Assembly: GCA_045127595.1 (NCBI GenBank)
Contig: JBGVQS010000028.1
Location: 62,001-126,000 of the forward strand
DNA: 64,000 bases
Direction: 5' to 3'
From: Scatosoma sp045127595
GTDB lineage: Bacteria; Bacillota; Clostridia; Christensenellales; Borkfalkiaceae
Shown in pieces: positions 15,946 through 24,684 of this stretch. The notes beneath the pieces were generated by a model. It was not told the DNA's origin and searched no databases. It saw only the letters and a list, made by a program, of their open reading frames with translations. Within the stretch, counting starts at the first letter, position 1; every line of letters begins with the position of its first letter. A program made the position numbers and the translations under genes.

Positions 15946-18306
15946 ATGGATTTAATCATCGTAGAGTCGCCTTCCAAGGCGAAAACAATCACCAAATATC
16001 TCAAAGGCAAATATCGCGTAGACGCGTCCGCTGGACATATCCGCGATTTGCCCGTGCATACGCTCGGGGTGGACGTAAAGAATAATTACGAACCGAAATA
16101 CGTCAATTCCGAGGGCAAGGAAGACGTTATCCGCCGTTTGGTAGACGCGACGAAAAAAGCCGATCGCGTTTATCTTGCAACCGACCCTGACCGAGAAGGG
16201 GAAGCGATCGCGTGGCATTTGCAAACGGTGTTGGGGCTTGACGAAGAAGGACAAAACCGTATCGAATTTAACGAAGTTTCCCTTCGCGCAATCGAAGCGG
16301 CGTTAAAAGCGCCCCGTCAGATCAATTACAGTTTGGTAGACGCACAACAGGCGCGCCGCGTGCTGGATAGACTTGTGGGATATAAGCTCTCTACGTTGTT
16401 AAATCATAAAATCGAAGACAAAAACGGCAACGGCAAACGCACCCTTTCGGGGGGCAGAGTGCAATCGGTTGCCTTGCGCCTTGTGGTGGAGCGCGAACGG
16501 GAAATTACCGCGTTCAAACCGCAGGAATACTGGAACGTAACGGCGGAATTGCAGGATTTACCCAAACAGTACGCTTCGTTCAAGGCAATGCTTGAAAAGA
16601 AAGGCACGAAGAAATTTAAGCCCGCTTCCGCGGAAGAAACGGAACGTGTGCTTGCCGCGATCGAGCAGGGCAAATTTGTTGTTTCCAAGGCGAAAAAGGC
16701 GGTGGCGAAATCCCACGCGCCCGCGCCGTTCACAACGAGCTCTATGCAACAGGACGCGTCCACAAAGCTTGGGTTTACCGCGCCCGAAACCATGACGCTT
16801 GCGCAGCATTTGTACGAAGGTATCGAAACGGAAACGGGGGAACACGTCGCGTTCATTACGTATATGAGAACGGACTCCGTTCGTGTTTCCAAGGAAGCGC
16901 AGGCAAAGGCGCTGGAACGGATTCGTAAAGTGTACGGGGAAGAATATGTGCCTGAAAAGCCCAACTATTACGCATCGAAAAAGGGCGCGCAGGACGCGCA
17001 CGAAGCAATCCGTCCCATTGACGTGGAGATGACGCCCGAACGCGCGAAAAAGCTACTTGATAAAAAGCATTATTCCCTTTATAAGCTCGTGTACGAACGC
17101 TTCCTTGCTTCGCAGATGTCGGAAGCGAAATACAACAGCATGCAAATGGAAATAGACAACAGCGGCTATATCTTTAAGGCGAGCGGCAAGGTCTTGCTGT
17201 TTGCGGGCTTTACGGCGGTATATCAAGATATGTCCGCAAAGAAGGACGACGAAGATGAGATCAGCCTTTCCAAGCTGTTGCCCGATTTATCCGAAGGGGA
17301 TACGCTTGCGCTGGTCGGCATGCAAAAGGAACAAAAATTCACCAAACCGCCCCTGCGTTATACCGACGCGTCGCTCGTTAAGACGATGGAAGAAAAGGGG
17401 ATCGGCAGACCGTCTACGTATGCGACGATCATTTCCAAGCTCACGCAAAAATACGTGAAAAAGGACGGCAAATATATGGTGCCTACGCCGATTGCTTACG
17501 ACGTAGTCGATATGCTTGTACAATGCTTTGAAGACGTAATGGACGTTGGGTTCACGGCGGGCATGGAAACTCGTTTGGACGCGATCGAAGACGGTGGCGT
17601 GGAATGGCGCTCCGTTATCGGGGATTTCTATCCCGGGTTTGAAAAAAATCTTCGCAAAGCTTCCGTTTACGGGGATCAGCGCACGGATATTATTTGCGAA
17701 AAGTGCGGTCATTTTATGCTTCGCAGAATCGGGAAGTTCGGGAAATATCTCGCTTGTTCAAACTACCCCGAATGTCATAATATCGTCAGCGAGGGCAAGG
17801 AAGAAATTTCTGCAATGCGCTGCCCGAAATGCGGGGAAAATATGGTGGTCAAGAGCGGGAAGTTCGGGAAATTCTTGGCTTGTCCCAACTATCCCGACTG
17901 TAAATCGACGGTATCCATGCCGACGGACGAAGAACCTAAGCTCGCAGGGAAATGCCCCGAATGCGGCAATGCCATGACCGTTCGGAAATCCAAGCGCGGC
18001 AAGGTGTATTATAGCTGCTCGGGCTATCCCGATTGCAAGTTTATGAGCTGGGACGTTCCGACGGGGGATAAATGCCCGAAATGTAACAGTGCGCTCGTTT
18101 CCACAGCGCGCGGCGGAATTAAGTGCGGCAATAAAGACTGCGCGTACAGGGTAAAGGAAGACCATCCCGAAACAAAAGCAAAGGGCAAGGGAAAAGCGCC
18201 TGCCATGCAGGACGATTTTACACCCCCGCCCTTGATGGAAGAGCCGCAATATTTTGAGTACGAAGATGAAAATGCAGGCTATTTCCCTGCTGATTTTGAG
18301 GAATAA
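15946..18306 (+). CDS. topA: DNA topoisomerase I
   Basis: A 786-residue type IA topoisomerase that relaxes negative supercoils by passing strands through a transient break. The Toprim domain shows IVESPSKAKTITKYL at residue 4 and DPDREGEAIAWHL at about residue 84. The catalytic tyrosine is in FITYMRTDSVRV near residue 305. The C-terminus contains four zinc-ribbon modules (CxxC pairs at 17697, 17822, 17952 and 18073) and ends in a non-conserved lysine-rich and acidic tail. Stop is 8 bases before trmFO, giving the topA-trmFO-hslV-hslU string known from Bacillus. Confidence 0.98.
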   Translation: MDLIIVESPSKAKTITKYLKGKYRVDASAGHIRDLPVHTLGVDVKNNYEPKYVNSEGKEDVIRRLVDATKKADRVYLATDPDREGEAIAWHLQTVLGLDEEGQNRIEFNEVSLRAIEAALKAPRQINYSLVDAQQARRVLDRLVGYKLSTLLNHKIEDKNGNGKRTLSGGRVQSVALRLVVEREREITAFKPQEYWNVTAELQDLPKQYASFKAMLEKKGTKKFKPASAEETERVLAAIEQGKFVVSKAKKAVAKSHAPAPFTTSSMQQDASTKLGFTAPETMTLAQHLYEGIETETGEHVAFITYMRTDSVRVSKEAQAKALERIRKVYGEEYVPEKPNYYASKKGAQDAHEAIRPIDVEMTPERAKKLLDKKHYSLYKLVYERFLASQMSEAKYNSMQMEIDNSGYIFKASGKVLLFAGFTAVYQDMSAKKDDEDEISLSKLLPDLSEGDTLALVGMQKEQKFTKPPLRYTDASLVKTMEEKGIGRPSTYATIISKLTQKYVKKDGKYMVPTPIAYDVVDMLVQCFEDVMDVGFTAGMETRLDAIEDGGVEWRSVIGDFYPGFEKNLRKASVYGDQRTDIICEKCGHFMLRRIGKFGKYLACSNYPECHNIVSEGKEEISAMRCPKCGENMVVKSGKFGKFLACPNYPDCKSTVSMPTDEEPKLAGKCPECGNAMTVRKSKRGKVYYSCSGYPDCKFMSWDVPTGDKCPKCNSALVSTARGGIKCGNKDCAYRVKEDHPETKAKGKGKAPAMQDDFTPPPLMEEPQYFEYEDENAGYFPADFEE

Positions 18307-18314
18307 GATACAAG

Positions 18315-19646
18315 ATGAAAAAGGCGGAAGTAACCGTAATCGGCGGCGGCTTGGCAGGCAGTGAAGCGGCGTATTATCTCGCAAGCCACGGCATTCAAAC
18401 GACGCTGATAGAAATGAAACCGAAAAAATTCACGCCCGCGCACGAGAGTGAAAAGTTTGGGGAGCTCGTTTGTTCCAACTCTTTAAAAAGCAACGACGTA
18501 TACGCGAACGCGTGCGGACTTCTCAAAGAAGAAATGCGCATTTTGGGTTCAATGATTATCGAAGCGGCGGATCAAACCAAAGTACCTGCCGGGGCTGCGC
18601 TAGCGGTCGATCGGGAAAAATTCTCGGCGTATATTACGGAAAAATTAAAAACTTGTCCAAACTTGACCTTGGTTTCGCAGGAAGTAGAAAACGTGCCTGA
18701 ACTTGAAAACGACGGGGGCAGGTATGCGATCATTGCGACGGGACCGCTCACTTCCGATCGTTTAAGCGAAGACATAAAACGCTTGACGGGGGGCGGCTTG
18801 CATTTCTACGACGCGTCCGCACCCATTGTTTCCGCGGAGAGTATCGATATGACCTGCGCGTTTACGGGGGACAGATACGGCAAGGGCACGGGGGATTATA
18901 TCAACTGCCCCATGACGAAGGAAGAATATTACGCGTTTGTGGATGAGCTGCTTGCCGCGGAAAAAGCGGAATTGCACGAATTTGAAAAACGGGAAATATT
19001 CGAAGGCTGTATGCCTGTGGAAGTGATGGCGTCTAGGGGTAAGGATACTTTGCGGTTTGGCACGCTGAAACCCGTGGGGCTTTTCGACGAAGACGGGAAA
19101 CGCCCGTACGCGGTGTTGCAGCTACGGAAAGAAAATGCGGATGGCACGACGTATAACCTTGTCGGATTTCAAACGAATTTGAAATTCCCCGAACAAAAAC
19201 GGGTATTTTCTATGATTCCCGCTTTGAAGAACGCGGACTTTTTACGCTACGGCGTTATGCATAGAAATACGTATATTCAGTCCCCTGATGTTTTAAATGC
19301 GGATTTTTCGTTTAAAAATAATCGGAAGATATTTTTCGCGGGGCAAATCACGGGCGTGGAAGGGTACGTGGAAAGCGCGGCGAGCGGATTGCTAGCGGCG
19401 ATCCATATAGCCGACGAAATTTTACAGCGGCCTGCACATACGTTCGATAATCGCACGGTGTTGGGGGCGTTGGAAACGCATATTTCCACTCCGACCAAGG
19501 ACTTTCAACCCATGAACGCGAATTTTGGGATACTTTGTTCCCTGCCCGAACGGATTCGGGATAAAAAGGAACGGTATCGCGCCTTGGCAGAACGCGCGCT
19601 TAAAACGGTGCGTGCGGAAGCGGAAAAATCTTTAAGCAATAAGTAA
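18315..19646 (+). CDS. trmFO: tRNA m5U54 methyltransferase, folate/FAD-dependent (TrmFO)
   Basis: A 443-residue flavoenzyme that makes ribothymidine at position 54 of tRNA with methylene-tetrahydrofolate as carbon donor. The FAD loop VIGGGLAGSEAAYYLA is at the N-terminus, followed by LVCSNSLKS, FTGDRYGKGTGDYINCPM, and MHRNTYIQSP, all family marks. The C-terminal FFAGQITGVEGYVESAASG is shared with MnmG-like enzymes. Length is normal. It lies 12 bases before hslV. The internal string GGGGGCAGGTATGCG at 18714 is one of the dispersed motif copies described in the findings. Confidence 0.97.
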   Translation: MKKAEVTVIGGGLAGSEAAYYLASHGIQTTLIEMKPKKFTPAHESEKFGELVCSNSLKSNDVYANACGLLKEEMRILGSMIIEAADQTKVPAGAALAVDREKFSAYITEKLKTCPNLTLVSQEVENVPELENDGGRYAIIATGPLTSDRLSEDIKRLTGGGLHFYDASAPIVSAESIDMTCAFTGDRYGKGTGDYINCPMTKEEYYAFVDELLAAEKAELHEFEKREIFEGCMPVEVMASRGKDTLRFGTLKPVGLFDEDGKRPYAVLQLRKENADGTTYNLVGFQTNLKFPEQKRVFSMIPALKNADFLRYGVMHRNTYIQSPDVLNADFSFKNNRKIFFAGQITGVEGYVESAASGLLAAIHIADEILQRPAHTFDNRTVLGALETHISTPTKDFQPMNANFGILCSLPERIRDKKERYRALAERALKTVRAEAEKSLSNK

Positions 19647-19658
19647 GGAGTTAAGAAT

Positions 19659-20273
19659 ATGGAATTTAGAGGAACGACCATTTGCGCGGTCAAAAAGGAC
19701 GGCGTTACGGCGATTGCCGGCGACGGTCAGGTAACGTTGGGCGAATCGGTCATCTTTAAAAACACGGCGATAAAAGTGCGCCGTATCTATGGCGGTAAGG
19801 TTATTTTGGGTTTTGCCGGTTCGGTTACCGACGCGTTTGCGCTCACCGAACGTTTTGAAGGTATGCTCAATAAATTCGCGGGGAATTTGATGCGTTCCGC
19901 GGTAGAGCTTGCCGAGCTTTGGAGAAGCGATAAGGTGGGTAGAAAGCTGGACGCAATGATGATTACTGCGGACGAGAATACCTTGTTGATTCTTTCTGGT
20001 ACGGGAGAAGTGATTGAACCGGACGAAGGAGTTTGCGCGATCGGCAGCGGCGGCAATTATGCCTTGGCGGCGGCGCGCGCATTGTACAAAGAAACGGACT
20101 ACGACGCGGAAACGATTGCAAGAAAAGCGTTGAAGATCGCGTCGGAAATTTGCGTATTCACGAACGATAATATCCGTTGCGAAACGGTGGGCCAAAATGC
20201 ACTCAACTCGACCATGCCCACGGCAAACGGGGAAGAAAGCCCCAAGAAAACGACGCGCAAAAAGAAGGAGTAA
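19659..20273 (+). CDS. hslV: ATP-dependent protease subunit HslV (ClpQ)
   Basis: A 204-residue proteasome-like peptidase, cytoplasmic. MEFRGTTICAVKKDG places TT after a five-residue leader; cleavage before the first Thr would free the nucleophile. GDGQVTLGE and the GSGGNYALAAARAL segment are conserved. It works with the HslU unfoldase encoded 3 bases downstream. The protein is about 25 residues longer than usual because of a lysine-rich C-terminal tail (SPKKTTRKKKE). The xerC/codV gene that often precedes hslV in Bacillus is absent. Confidence 0.96.
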   Translation: MEFRGTTICAVKKDGVTAIAGDGQVTLGESVIFKNTAIKVRRIYGGKVILGFAGSVTDAFALTERFEGMLNKFAGNLMRSAVELAELWRSDKVGRKLDAMMITADENTLLILSGTGEVIEPDEGVCAIGSGGNYALAAARALYKETDYDAETIARKALKIASEICVFTNDNIRCETVGQNALNSTMPTANGEESPKKTTRKKKE

Positions 20274-20276
20274 GCC

Positions 20277-21584
20277 ATGGATTTATCACCGAAACAAATC
20301 GTAAATAGATTAGATAAATATATTATCGGCCAAAACGAGGCGAAAAAGGCGGTGGCGATCGCGCTCCGCAACAGATACCGCCGCGCGCAGCTCCCCCTTG
20401 AAATCCGTGAAGAAATCACGCCGAAAAACATTATTATGAAAGGCCCGACGGGGGTAGGTAAAACGGAAATTGCAAGACGGCTTGCCAAGCTTGTCAAAGC
20501 GCCGTTTGTCAAGGTAGAAGCGACCAAATACACCGAAGTGGGCTACGTTGGAAAGGACGTGGAAGGCATGATCCGCGATTTGGCGGAATGTGCCTATCGT
20601 TTGGTAAAATCGGAAAAGGAAGAAGAAGTCAAAGCGAAAGCGACCGTGTTGGCGGAAAAGCGCATTGTACGCGCTTTGGCGGAAGCGAAAAAGGAAGACA
20701 AAGGAGATACGGCGAAGGAAGTATTTGAAAACAACCTTTTGGAAGATTTCCGCAAGGGCGTTTACGACAATTTCCTGATTGAAATGGAAGTGGTCGATAT
20801 GCCGCAACCGATGGAGCTTGTGCCGGGCGGCGCGGCGATTTCTATCGGCAGTATTTTTGGGGATATGTTCCAGCAGAAGAAGAAAAAACGCCGTTTTGCC
20901 GTAAAGGAAGCCTTCCAAATTGCGTTGGAAGAAGAATCTTCCAAGCTTGTGGACGAAGACGCAATCAAAGCAGAAGCGGTATACCGTGCGGAAAACGACG
21001 GTATCGTATTTATTGACGAAATCGACAAAATCGCAGGCAAAGGCAACCGTAGCGGCGCGGACGTTTCGCGCGAAGGGGTGCAAAGGGATATTTTGCCCAT
21101 CGTGGAAGGCTCGACGGTGGTTACGAAATACGGTCCGATTAAAACGGATTTCATTCTCTTTATCGCGGCGGGCGCGTTCCACGTGGCGGCTGTGGAAGAC
21201 TTGATCCCCGAACTGCAAGGGCGTTTCCCCGTTTCGGTCGAATTGCAGAGCTTAACGAAAGAAGACTTTGTGAAAATTTTAACGGAAACGGAAAATTCGC
21301 TTACCTTCCAGTACGGAAAATTGCTCGGCGTGGACAATATCGACCTGCAATTTGACGAGGGCGCAATCGAGCGCATTGCGGAAGTATCGGTGGAGTTGAA
21401 TCTTACTTCCGAAGATATCGGCGCGAGAAGACTGCACACGGTAATGGAATATTTGTTGGAAGACATTTCTTTCAACGCTGGCGGAGATTATCCCATGTTT
21501 ACGTTGCAAATCGACCGCAAATACGTGGATGAGCATTTGCAGAAGTTGACGGGGGATAGGAATTTGAAGAAATACGTACTATAA
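20277..21584 (+). CDS. hslU: ATP-dependent unfoldase HslU (ClpY)
   Basis: A 435-residue AAA+ unfoldase that feeds substrates into HslV. Walker A is GPTGVGKTE near residue 57, Walker B is GIVFIDEIDKI near residue 243, the arginine-finger region follows in PELQGRFPVSVEL, and the C-terminus NLKKYVL provides the docking tail for HslV. The intermediate I-domain (about residues 105-235) is present. Its start overlaps the region just after the hslV stop, so the two are translationally linked. codY, which follows clpY in Bacillus, is not found here. Confidence 0.97.
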   Translation: MDLSPKQIVNRLDKYIIGQNEAKKAVAIALRNRYRRAQLPLEIREEITPKNIIMKGPTGVGKTEIARRLAKLVKAPFVKVEATKYTEVGYVGKDVEGMIRDLAECAYRLVKSEKEEEVKAKATVLAEKRIVRALAEAKKEDKGDTAKEVFENNLLEDFRKGVYDNFLIEMEVVDMPQPMELVPGGAAISIGSIFGDMFQQKKKKRRFAVKEAFQIALEEESSKLVDEDAIKAEAVYRAENDGIVFIDEIDKIAGKGNRSGADVSREGVQRDILPIVEGSTVVTKYGPIKTDFILFIAAGAFHVAAVEDLIPELQGRFPVSVELQSLTKEDFVKILTETENSLTFQYGKLLGVDNIDLQFDEGAIERIAEVSVELNLTSEDIGARRLHTVMEYLLEDISFNAGGDYPMFTLQIDRKYVDEHLQKLTGDRNLKKYVL

Positions 21585-21765
21585 AAGCGACGTATAGACT
21601 TCGCATTTCTTCGTTGTTTTAAACAAAGAATTTGCGTCGCATTTCTACGTTGCACTTCGCTTTTCTTGCTCGTGTACGGACGTACACCTCCCGTCGAAAA
21701 TGCTCGTGCGCCTTGAACTGCTTGCAACTTGCTTTGTTTACTTCGCTTGGGAACGGCGTGGTGAA

Positions 21766-21810
21766 GAACGAGCAGCCAAGAAAGATAGAAAAAAAGATGC
21801 CAGGGAACGT
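21766..21810 (-). repeat. Dispersed intergenic repeat, copy A
   Basis: Read on the minus strand it contains ACGTTCC, a variable eight-base part, TTTTTTTCTATCTTTCTTGG and GTTC, which lines up with the 5' part of the 91-bp unit at 41730 and 41821. Confidence 0.6.
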
Positions 21811-21861
21811 AAAAGAAAGCAATTTTACAAACAGATTTTCCTAAATACGCTTTATTTAAGC

Positions 21862-21901
21862 GAACAAGAAAGATAGAAAAAACATGATCCAACGGAACGT
21901 T
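21862..21901 (-). repeat. Dispersed intergenic repeat, copy B
   Basis: On the minus strand it begins AACGTTCCGTT and continues with TTTTTTCTATCTTTC, matching the repeat at 41730 in about 35 of 44 positions by eye. Confidence 0.65.
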
Positions 21902-21925
21902 GGCGGAACGTTGGCGGAACGTTGG
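21894..21925 (+). repeat. Short tandem repeat (GGAACGTTGGC, almost three units)
   Basis: Two full and one partial 11-base unit lie directly before the hisS ribosome binding site. The AACGTT core is palindromic. Confidence 0.85.
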
Positions 21926-21938
21926 AAAAGGATAAAAT

Positions 21939-23189
21939 ATGATCAATATACCCAAGGGCACGAAAGACGTTTTGCCCGCAGATTCTTACAAATGGCAATA
22001 CTTGGAAAGCAAAGCGCGTGAAACGGCTCGGCTGTTCAATTTAAAAGAAATTCGCACCCCCGTGTTCGAGCATACCGAACTTTTTCAACGCGGCGTGGGG
22101 GATACGACGGACATTGTAACCAAGGAAATGTACACCTTTAAGGACAAGGGCGACCGTTCGATCACCTTAAAGCCCGAAGGTACGGCAGGCGCAGTGCGCT
22201 CGTTTATCGAAAACGGGCTTGGCAACGGCGTATTGCCTGCCAAAATGTACTATATCACGCCTGCGTTCCGCTATGAACGCCCCCAAGCGGGCAGACTGCG
22301 CGAATTCCATCAATTCGGCGTGGAAGTGTTCGGCTCGGCAAGCGCGCAAACGGACGCGGAGACCATCTGCATGGCGGATACGCTCTTGAAAAAGCTTGGT
22401 TTGAACGTGTGCTTAAAAATCAACTCTATCGGTTGCCCGACCTGCCGTGCGGCATACAACAAGGCGTTGAAAGAATTTTTCGCGCCCCATTTGGACGAGC
22501 TTTGCCACGACTGCAAAACCCGTTACGACAAAAACCCGTTGCGCTTGCTCGATTGCAAGGAAGAAAATTGCAAAAAAATTAATGCGACCGCACCGAGAAT
22601 TTTAGACTACCTTTGCGAAGATTGCAGCGCGCATTTTGAAGAAGTAAAAGCTTGCTTACAGCTTGCCGGTATCGAGTATGAAATCGACCCCCGTATCGTG
22701 CGCGGACTCGATTATTACACGCGGACCGTATTCGAATTCGTATCGAACAGTATCGGCGCGCAGGGTACGGTTTGCGCAGGGGGCAGATACGACGGCTTGA
22801 TTGAAGAGCTCGGTGGGAAGCCCACGCCTGCGGTTGGATTTGCGGCAGGGCTGGAACGGTTGCTGATCGTAATGGAAAATACGGGGGTAGAAATCCCCAA
22901 CGCGGAACAGCCGACGGTGTATATTGCGGGCATGGACGCGGATTGCCGTAAAAAGGCGTTCGAATTGAGCGCAAAGCTCCGTGCAAACGGCGTATTTGCG
23001 GAGATCGATCATATGGAACGTTCGGTAAAAGCGCAATTTAAATATGCGGATAAAATCGGCGCGAAATATGTTGCCGTTATCGGCGGAAACGAGCTTTTGG
23101 AAGGGAAAGCGAATGTGAAATGTATGGGGACGGGGGAAAGCGAAAGCGTTTCTTTCGACCAAATGACGGAATATTTTTCCGATAAATAA
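21939..23189 (+). CDS. hisS: Histidyl-tRNA synthetase
   Basis: A 416-residue class II aminoacyl-tRNA synthetase. Motif 1 is near KEIRTPVFEHTELF, motif 2 is FRYERPQAGRLREFHQFGVEVFG-like (residues 110-130), the histidine-specific motifs GLDYYTRTVFEF and AGGRYDGL follow, and motif 3 is VGFAAGLERLL near residue 303. The C-terminal anticodon-binding domain is complete. In many Clostridia hisS sits beside hemZ; here it is 32 kb away. No T-box leader was seen upstream. Confidence 0.97.
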   Translation: MINIPKGTKDVLPADSYKWQYLESKARETARLFNLKEIRTPVFEHTELFQRGVGDTTDIVTKEMYTFKDKGDRSITLKPEGTAGAVRSFIENGLGNGVLPAKMYYITPAFRYERPQAGRLREFHQFGVEVFGSASAQTDAETICMADTLLKKLGLNVCLKINSIGCPTCRAAYNKALKEFFAPHLDELCHDCKTRYDKNPLRLLDCKEENCKKINATAPRILDYLCEDCSAHFEEVKACLQLAGIEYEIDPRIVRGLDYYTRTVFEFVSNSIGAQGTVCAGGRYDGLIEELGGKPTPAVGFAAGLERLLIVMENTGVEIPNAEQPTVYIAGMDADCRKKAFELSAKLRANGVFAEIDHMERSVKAQFKYADKIGAKYVAVIGGNELLEGKANVKCMGTGESESVSFDQMTEYFSDK

Positions 23190-23216
23190 AGATACTAACA
23201 ATAAGGGAGAAAAAGT

Positions 23217-23540
23217 ATGGTAAAATACGTAAACGGAAAAGAATTAGAAGAATTGTTGGCGTCGTCTTCTTTGCCCGTATTTTGTGATTTTTGGGCGAGC
23301 TGGTGCGGTCCTTGCAGAATGTTGGCACCCGTTTTTGAAGACGTTTCCGACAAGTACGAAAAAAAAGCGGTCTTTGTCAAGATTGACGTAGACGAAGAAG
23401 AAAGCGAAAGCGCAGCAATCAAATACGGGATTACTTCAATCCCCAACGTAATTGCGTTTAAAAACGGACAACCCGTAGACAACAGCTTGGGCTTTGTACC
23501 GCAAGCGGCGTTGGAAGCTTTTGTAGAAAAAAATTTATAA
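23217..23540 (+). CDS. trxA: Thioredoxin
   Basis: A 107-residue thioredoxin with the redox-active WCGPC near residue 28, preceded by FCDFWAS and followed by the cis-proline loop TSIPNVIAFKNG. It reduces protein disulfides in the cytoplasm. No thioredoxin reductase is adjacent. It starts 27 bases after hisS and a terminator follows, so the two genes may be cotranscribed. Confidence 0.96.
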   Translation: MVKYVNGKELEELLASSSLPVFCDFWASWCGPCRMLAPVFEDVSDKYEKKAVFVKIDVDEEESESAAIKYGITSIPNVIAFKNGQPVDNSLGFVPQAALEAFVEKNL

Positions 23541-23563
23541 GAACGTATAAAACGTATCGAAAA

Positions 23564-23587
23564 GACCGCTTTTTGGAAGCGGTTTTT
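23564..23587 (+). terminator. Terminator after trxA
   Basis: ACCGCTT and AAGCGGT pair across a short loop and are followed by TTTTTT. Confidence 0.85.
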
Positions 23588-23611
23588 TCTTTAAAATTTG
23601 TTAAAAAGATA

Positions 23612-23640
23612 TTGACAATCTTTTTTTATAGTAGTATAAT
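23612..23640 (+). promoter_or_regulatory. Promoter of lipoprotein 1
   Basis: TTGACA (23612-23617), 17-base spacer, TATAAT (23635-23640): a full consensus promoter. Confidence 0.85.
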
Positions 23641-23681
23641 AATTTTATAATTACCCTTGGGGTGTAAAAAGGAGAAAAACA

Positions 23682-24530
23682 ATGAAGAAATTTGCGAAAG
23701 TATTACTTGGCACGGTTTGTGCGGTATCCATGTTGTCGTGCGCGGCTTGCGGCGGCGGTGGCGGGGAAAAAGTTCCCGACGGTTATAAGAAAGTAGACGA
23801 TTTGAACGGTAAAACCGCTGAACAAACGTATAACGATATTATGGCGGTTATTGAAAGCACCAAAGGTAACTTTACTAGCACGATGACGTATGACGCAACT
23901 TGCAGCGTTATGGGCATGGATATTCCTATGGAAATCAAGGTTATCGATAAAATCGACGGTGCAAATCTCTATGAATATTCTTACGTAGACACAGGCGATA
24001 TGGGTGTAAAGCAAACGTTGCAGGTTTGGTACATAGAAGAAGCCTTGGAAGATGGTTCGCTGGAAGCGACTGCATACGCAAAGAAAGATAACAGTCAAAT
24101 CATGTCGGCAAATATGACTTGGGCGGAAATTTGCGCAAGCGCAGGTATGGATCCCGATAAGATTTTCAGCCCCATTTACGATTTCACGGGCTATTCGTTC
24201 AGCGACGTTTCTTTCTACGTAGACGAAGATTTGGAAGATGACGTAGACGTAGCTCCCTATTTCAAGCTTGTTATCAAAGGGGATAAAGCGGAAGAATTTG
24301 CAAACAAGACGATGCAAGTTGCTTTGGAAGGCGCAAAGACCACATTCTCGAATATCGAATATAAATTCGTTTTAACGGACGCAGGGGAACTTGACCACGC
24401 GGAAATTTATTACACCGTAAAGATGAAGTATGAAGGCATGGAATATAAATACGTATTCGACGGAGATATCGTATTCAGCGATATCGGTACGACGGTTGTA
24501 ACCGCTCCTGGGGCTGTTACGGTACAATAA
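23682..24530 (+). CDS. Secreted lipoprotein of unknown function, paralogue 1
   Basis: A 282-residue protein starting with a lipoprotein signal: KK, hydrophobic VLLGTVCAVSML, then a cysteine lipobox (SCAACGGGGG) at about residues 19-23. The mature part begins VPDGYKKVDDLNGKTAEQTYNDIM and has a repeated beta-strand pattern with acidic composition. It is anchored outside the membrane. The same domain forms the C-terminal half of the next gene, and the last 27 codons are nearly identical in the two genes. I do not recognise the family; a LppX-like or sugar/peptide-binding role is only a guess. It has its own promoter and terminator. Confidence 0.8.
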   Translation: MKKFAKVLLGTVCAVSMLSCAACGGGGGEKVPDGYKKVDDLNGKTAEQTYNDIMAVIESTKGNFTSTMTYDATCSVMGMDIPMEIKVIDKIDGANLYEYSYVDTGDMGVKQTLQVWYIEEALEDGSLEATAYAKKDNSQIMSANMTWAEICASAGMDPDKIFSPIYDFTGYSFSDVSFYVDEDLEDDVDVAPYFKLVIKGDKAEEFANKTMQVALEGAKTTFSNIEYKFVLTDAGELDHAEIYYTVKMKYEGMEYKYVFDGDIVFSDIGTTVVTAPGAVTVQ

Positions 24531-24553
24531 TTTAAATCCATAAAAGCAAAGAA

Positions 24554-24585
24554 AGCTCTCCTATACAAAATAGGAGAGCTTTTTG
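24554..24585 (+). terminator. Terminator after lipoprotein 1
   Basis: AGCTCTCCTA and TAGGAGAGCT form a perfect 10-bp stem followed by TTTTT. Confidence 0.9.
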
Positions 24586-24614
24586 TTAAGTAGCATATTT
24601 TTTCTTGGAAAATC

Positions 24615-24643
24615 TTGACAAGCATTGTTTCTAGTAGTATAAT
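24615..24643 (+). promoter_or_regulatory. Promoter of lipoprotein 2
   Basis: TTGACA (24615-24620), 17-base spacer, TATAAT (24638-24643), inside the 311-bp repeat. Confidence 0.85.
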
Positions 24644-24684
24644 AATTTCATAGCAACCATATGGGAAAAAAAGGAGAAAACAGT

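Larger units (their letters stand above)
21585..21938 (+). other. Intergenic region with degenerate repeats, no credible gene
   Basis: This 354-base gap between hslU and hisS holds no gene I can support. A short open frame at 21632-21844 has no ribosome binding site and consists of repeat sequence. The region contains two related copies of a roughly 40-base repeat (21766-21810 and 21862-21901) whose reverse complement matches the tandem repeat at 41.7 kb, and a minisatellite of GGAACGTTGGC at 21894-21925. An imperfect hairpin just after hslU (21610-21650) might help end transcription. Confidence 0.7.

Noticed and set aside
21632..21844. 70-residue open frame between hslU and hisS
   Set aside because: It has no ribosome binding site and consists of the dispersed repeat sequence; it is better explained as repeat DNA.
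21850..21938. T-box or other leader for hisS
   Set aside because: No T-box sequence or antiterminator structure; only short tandem repeats are present.
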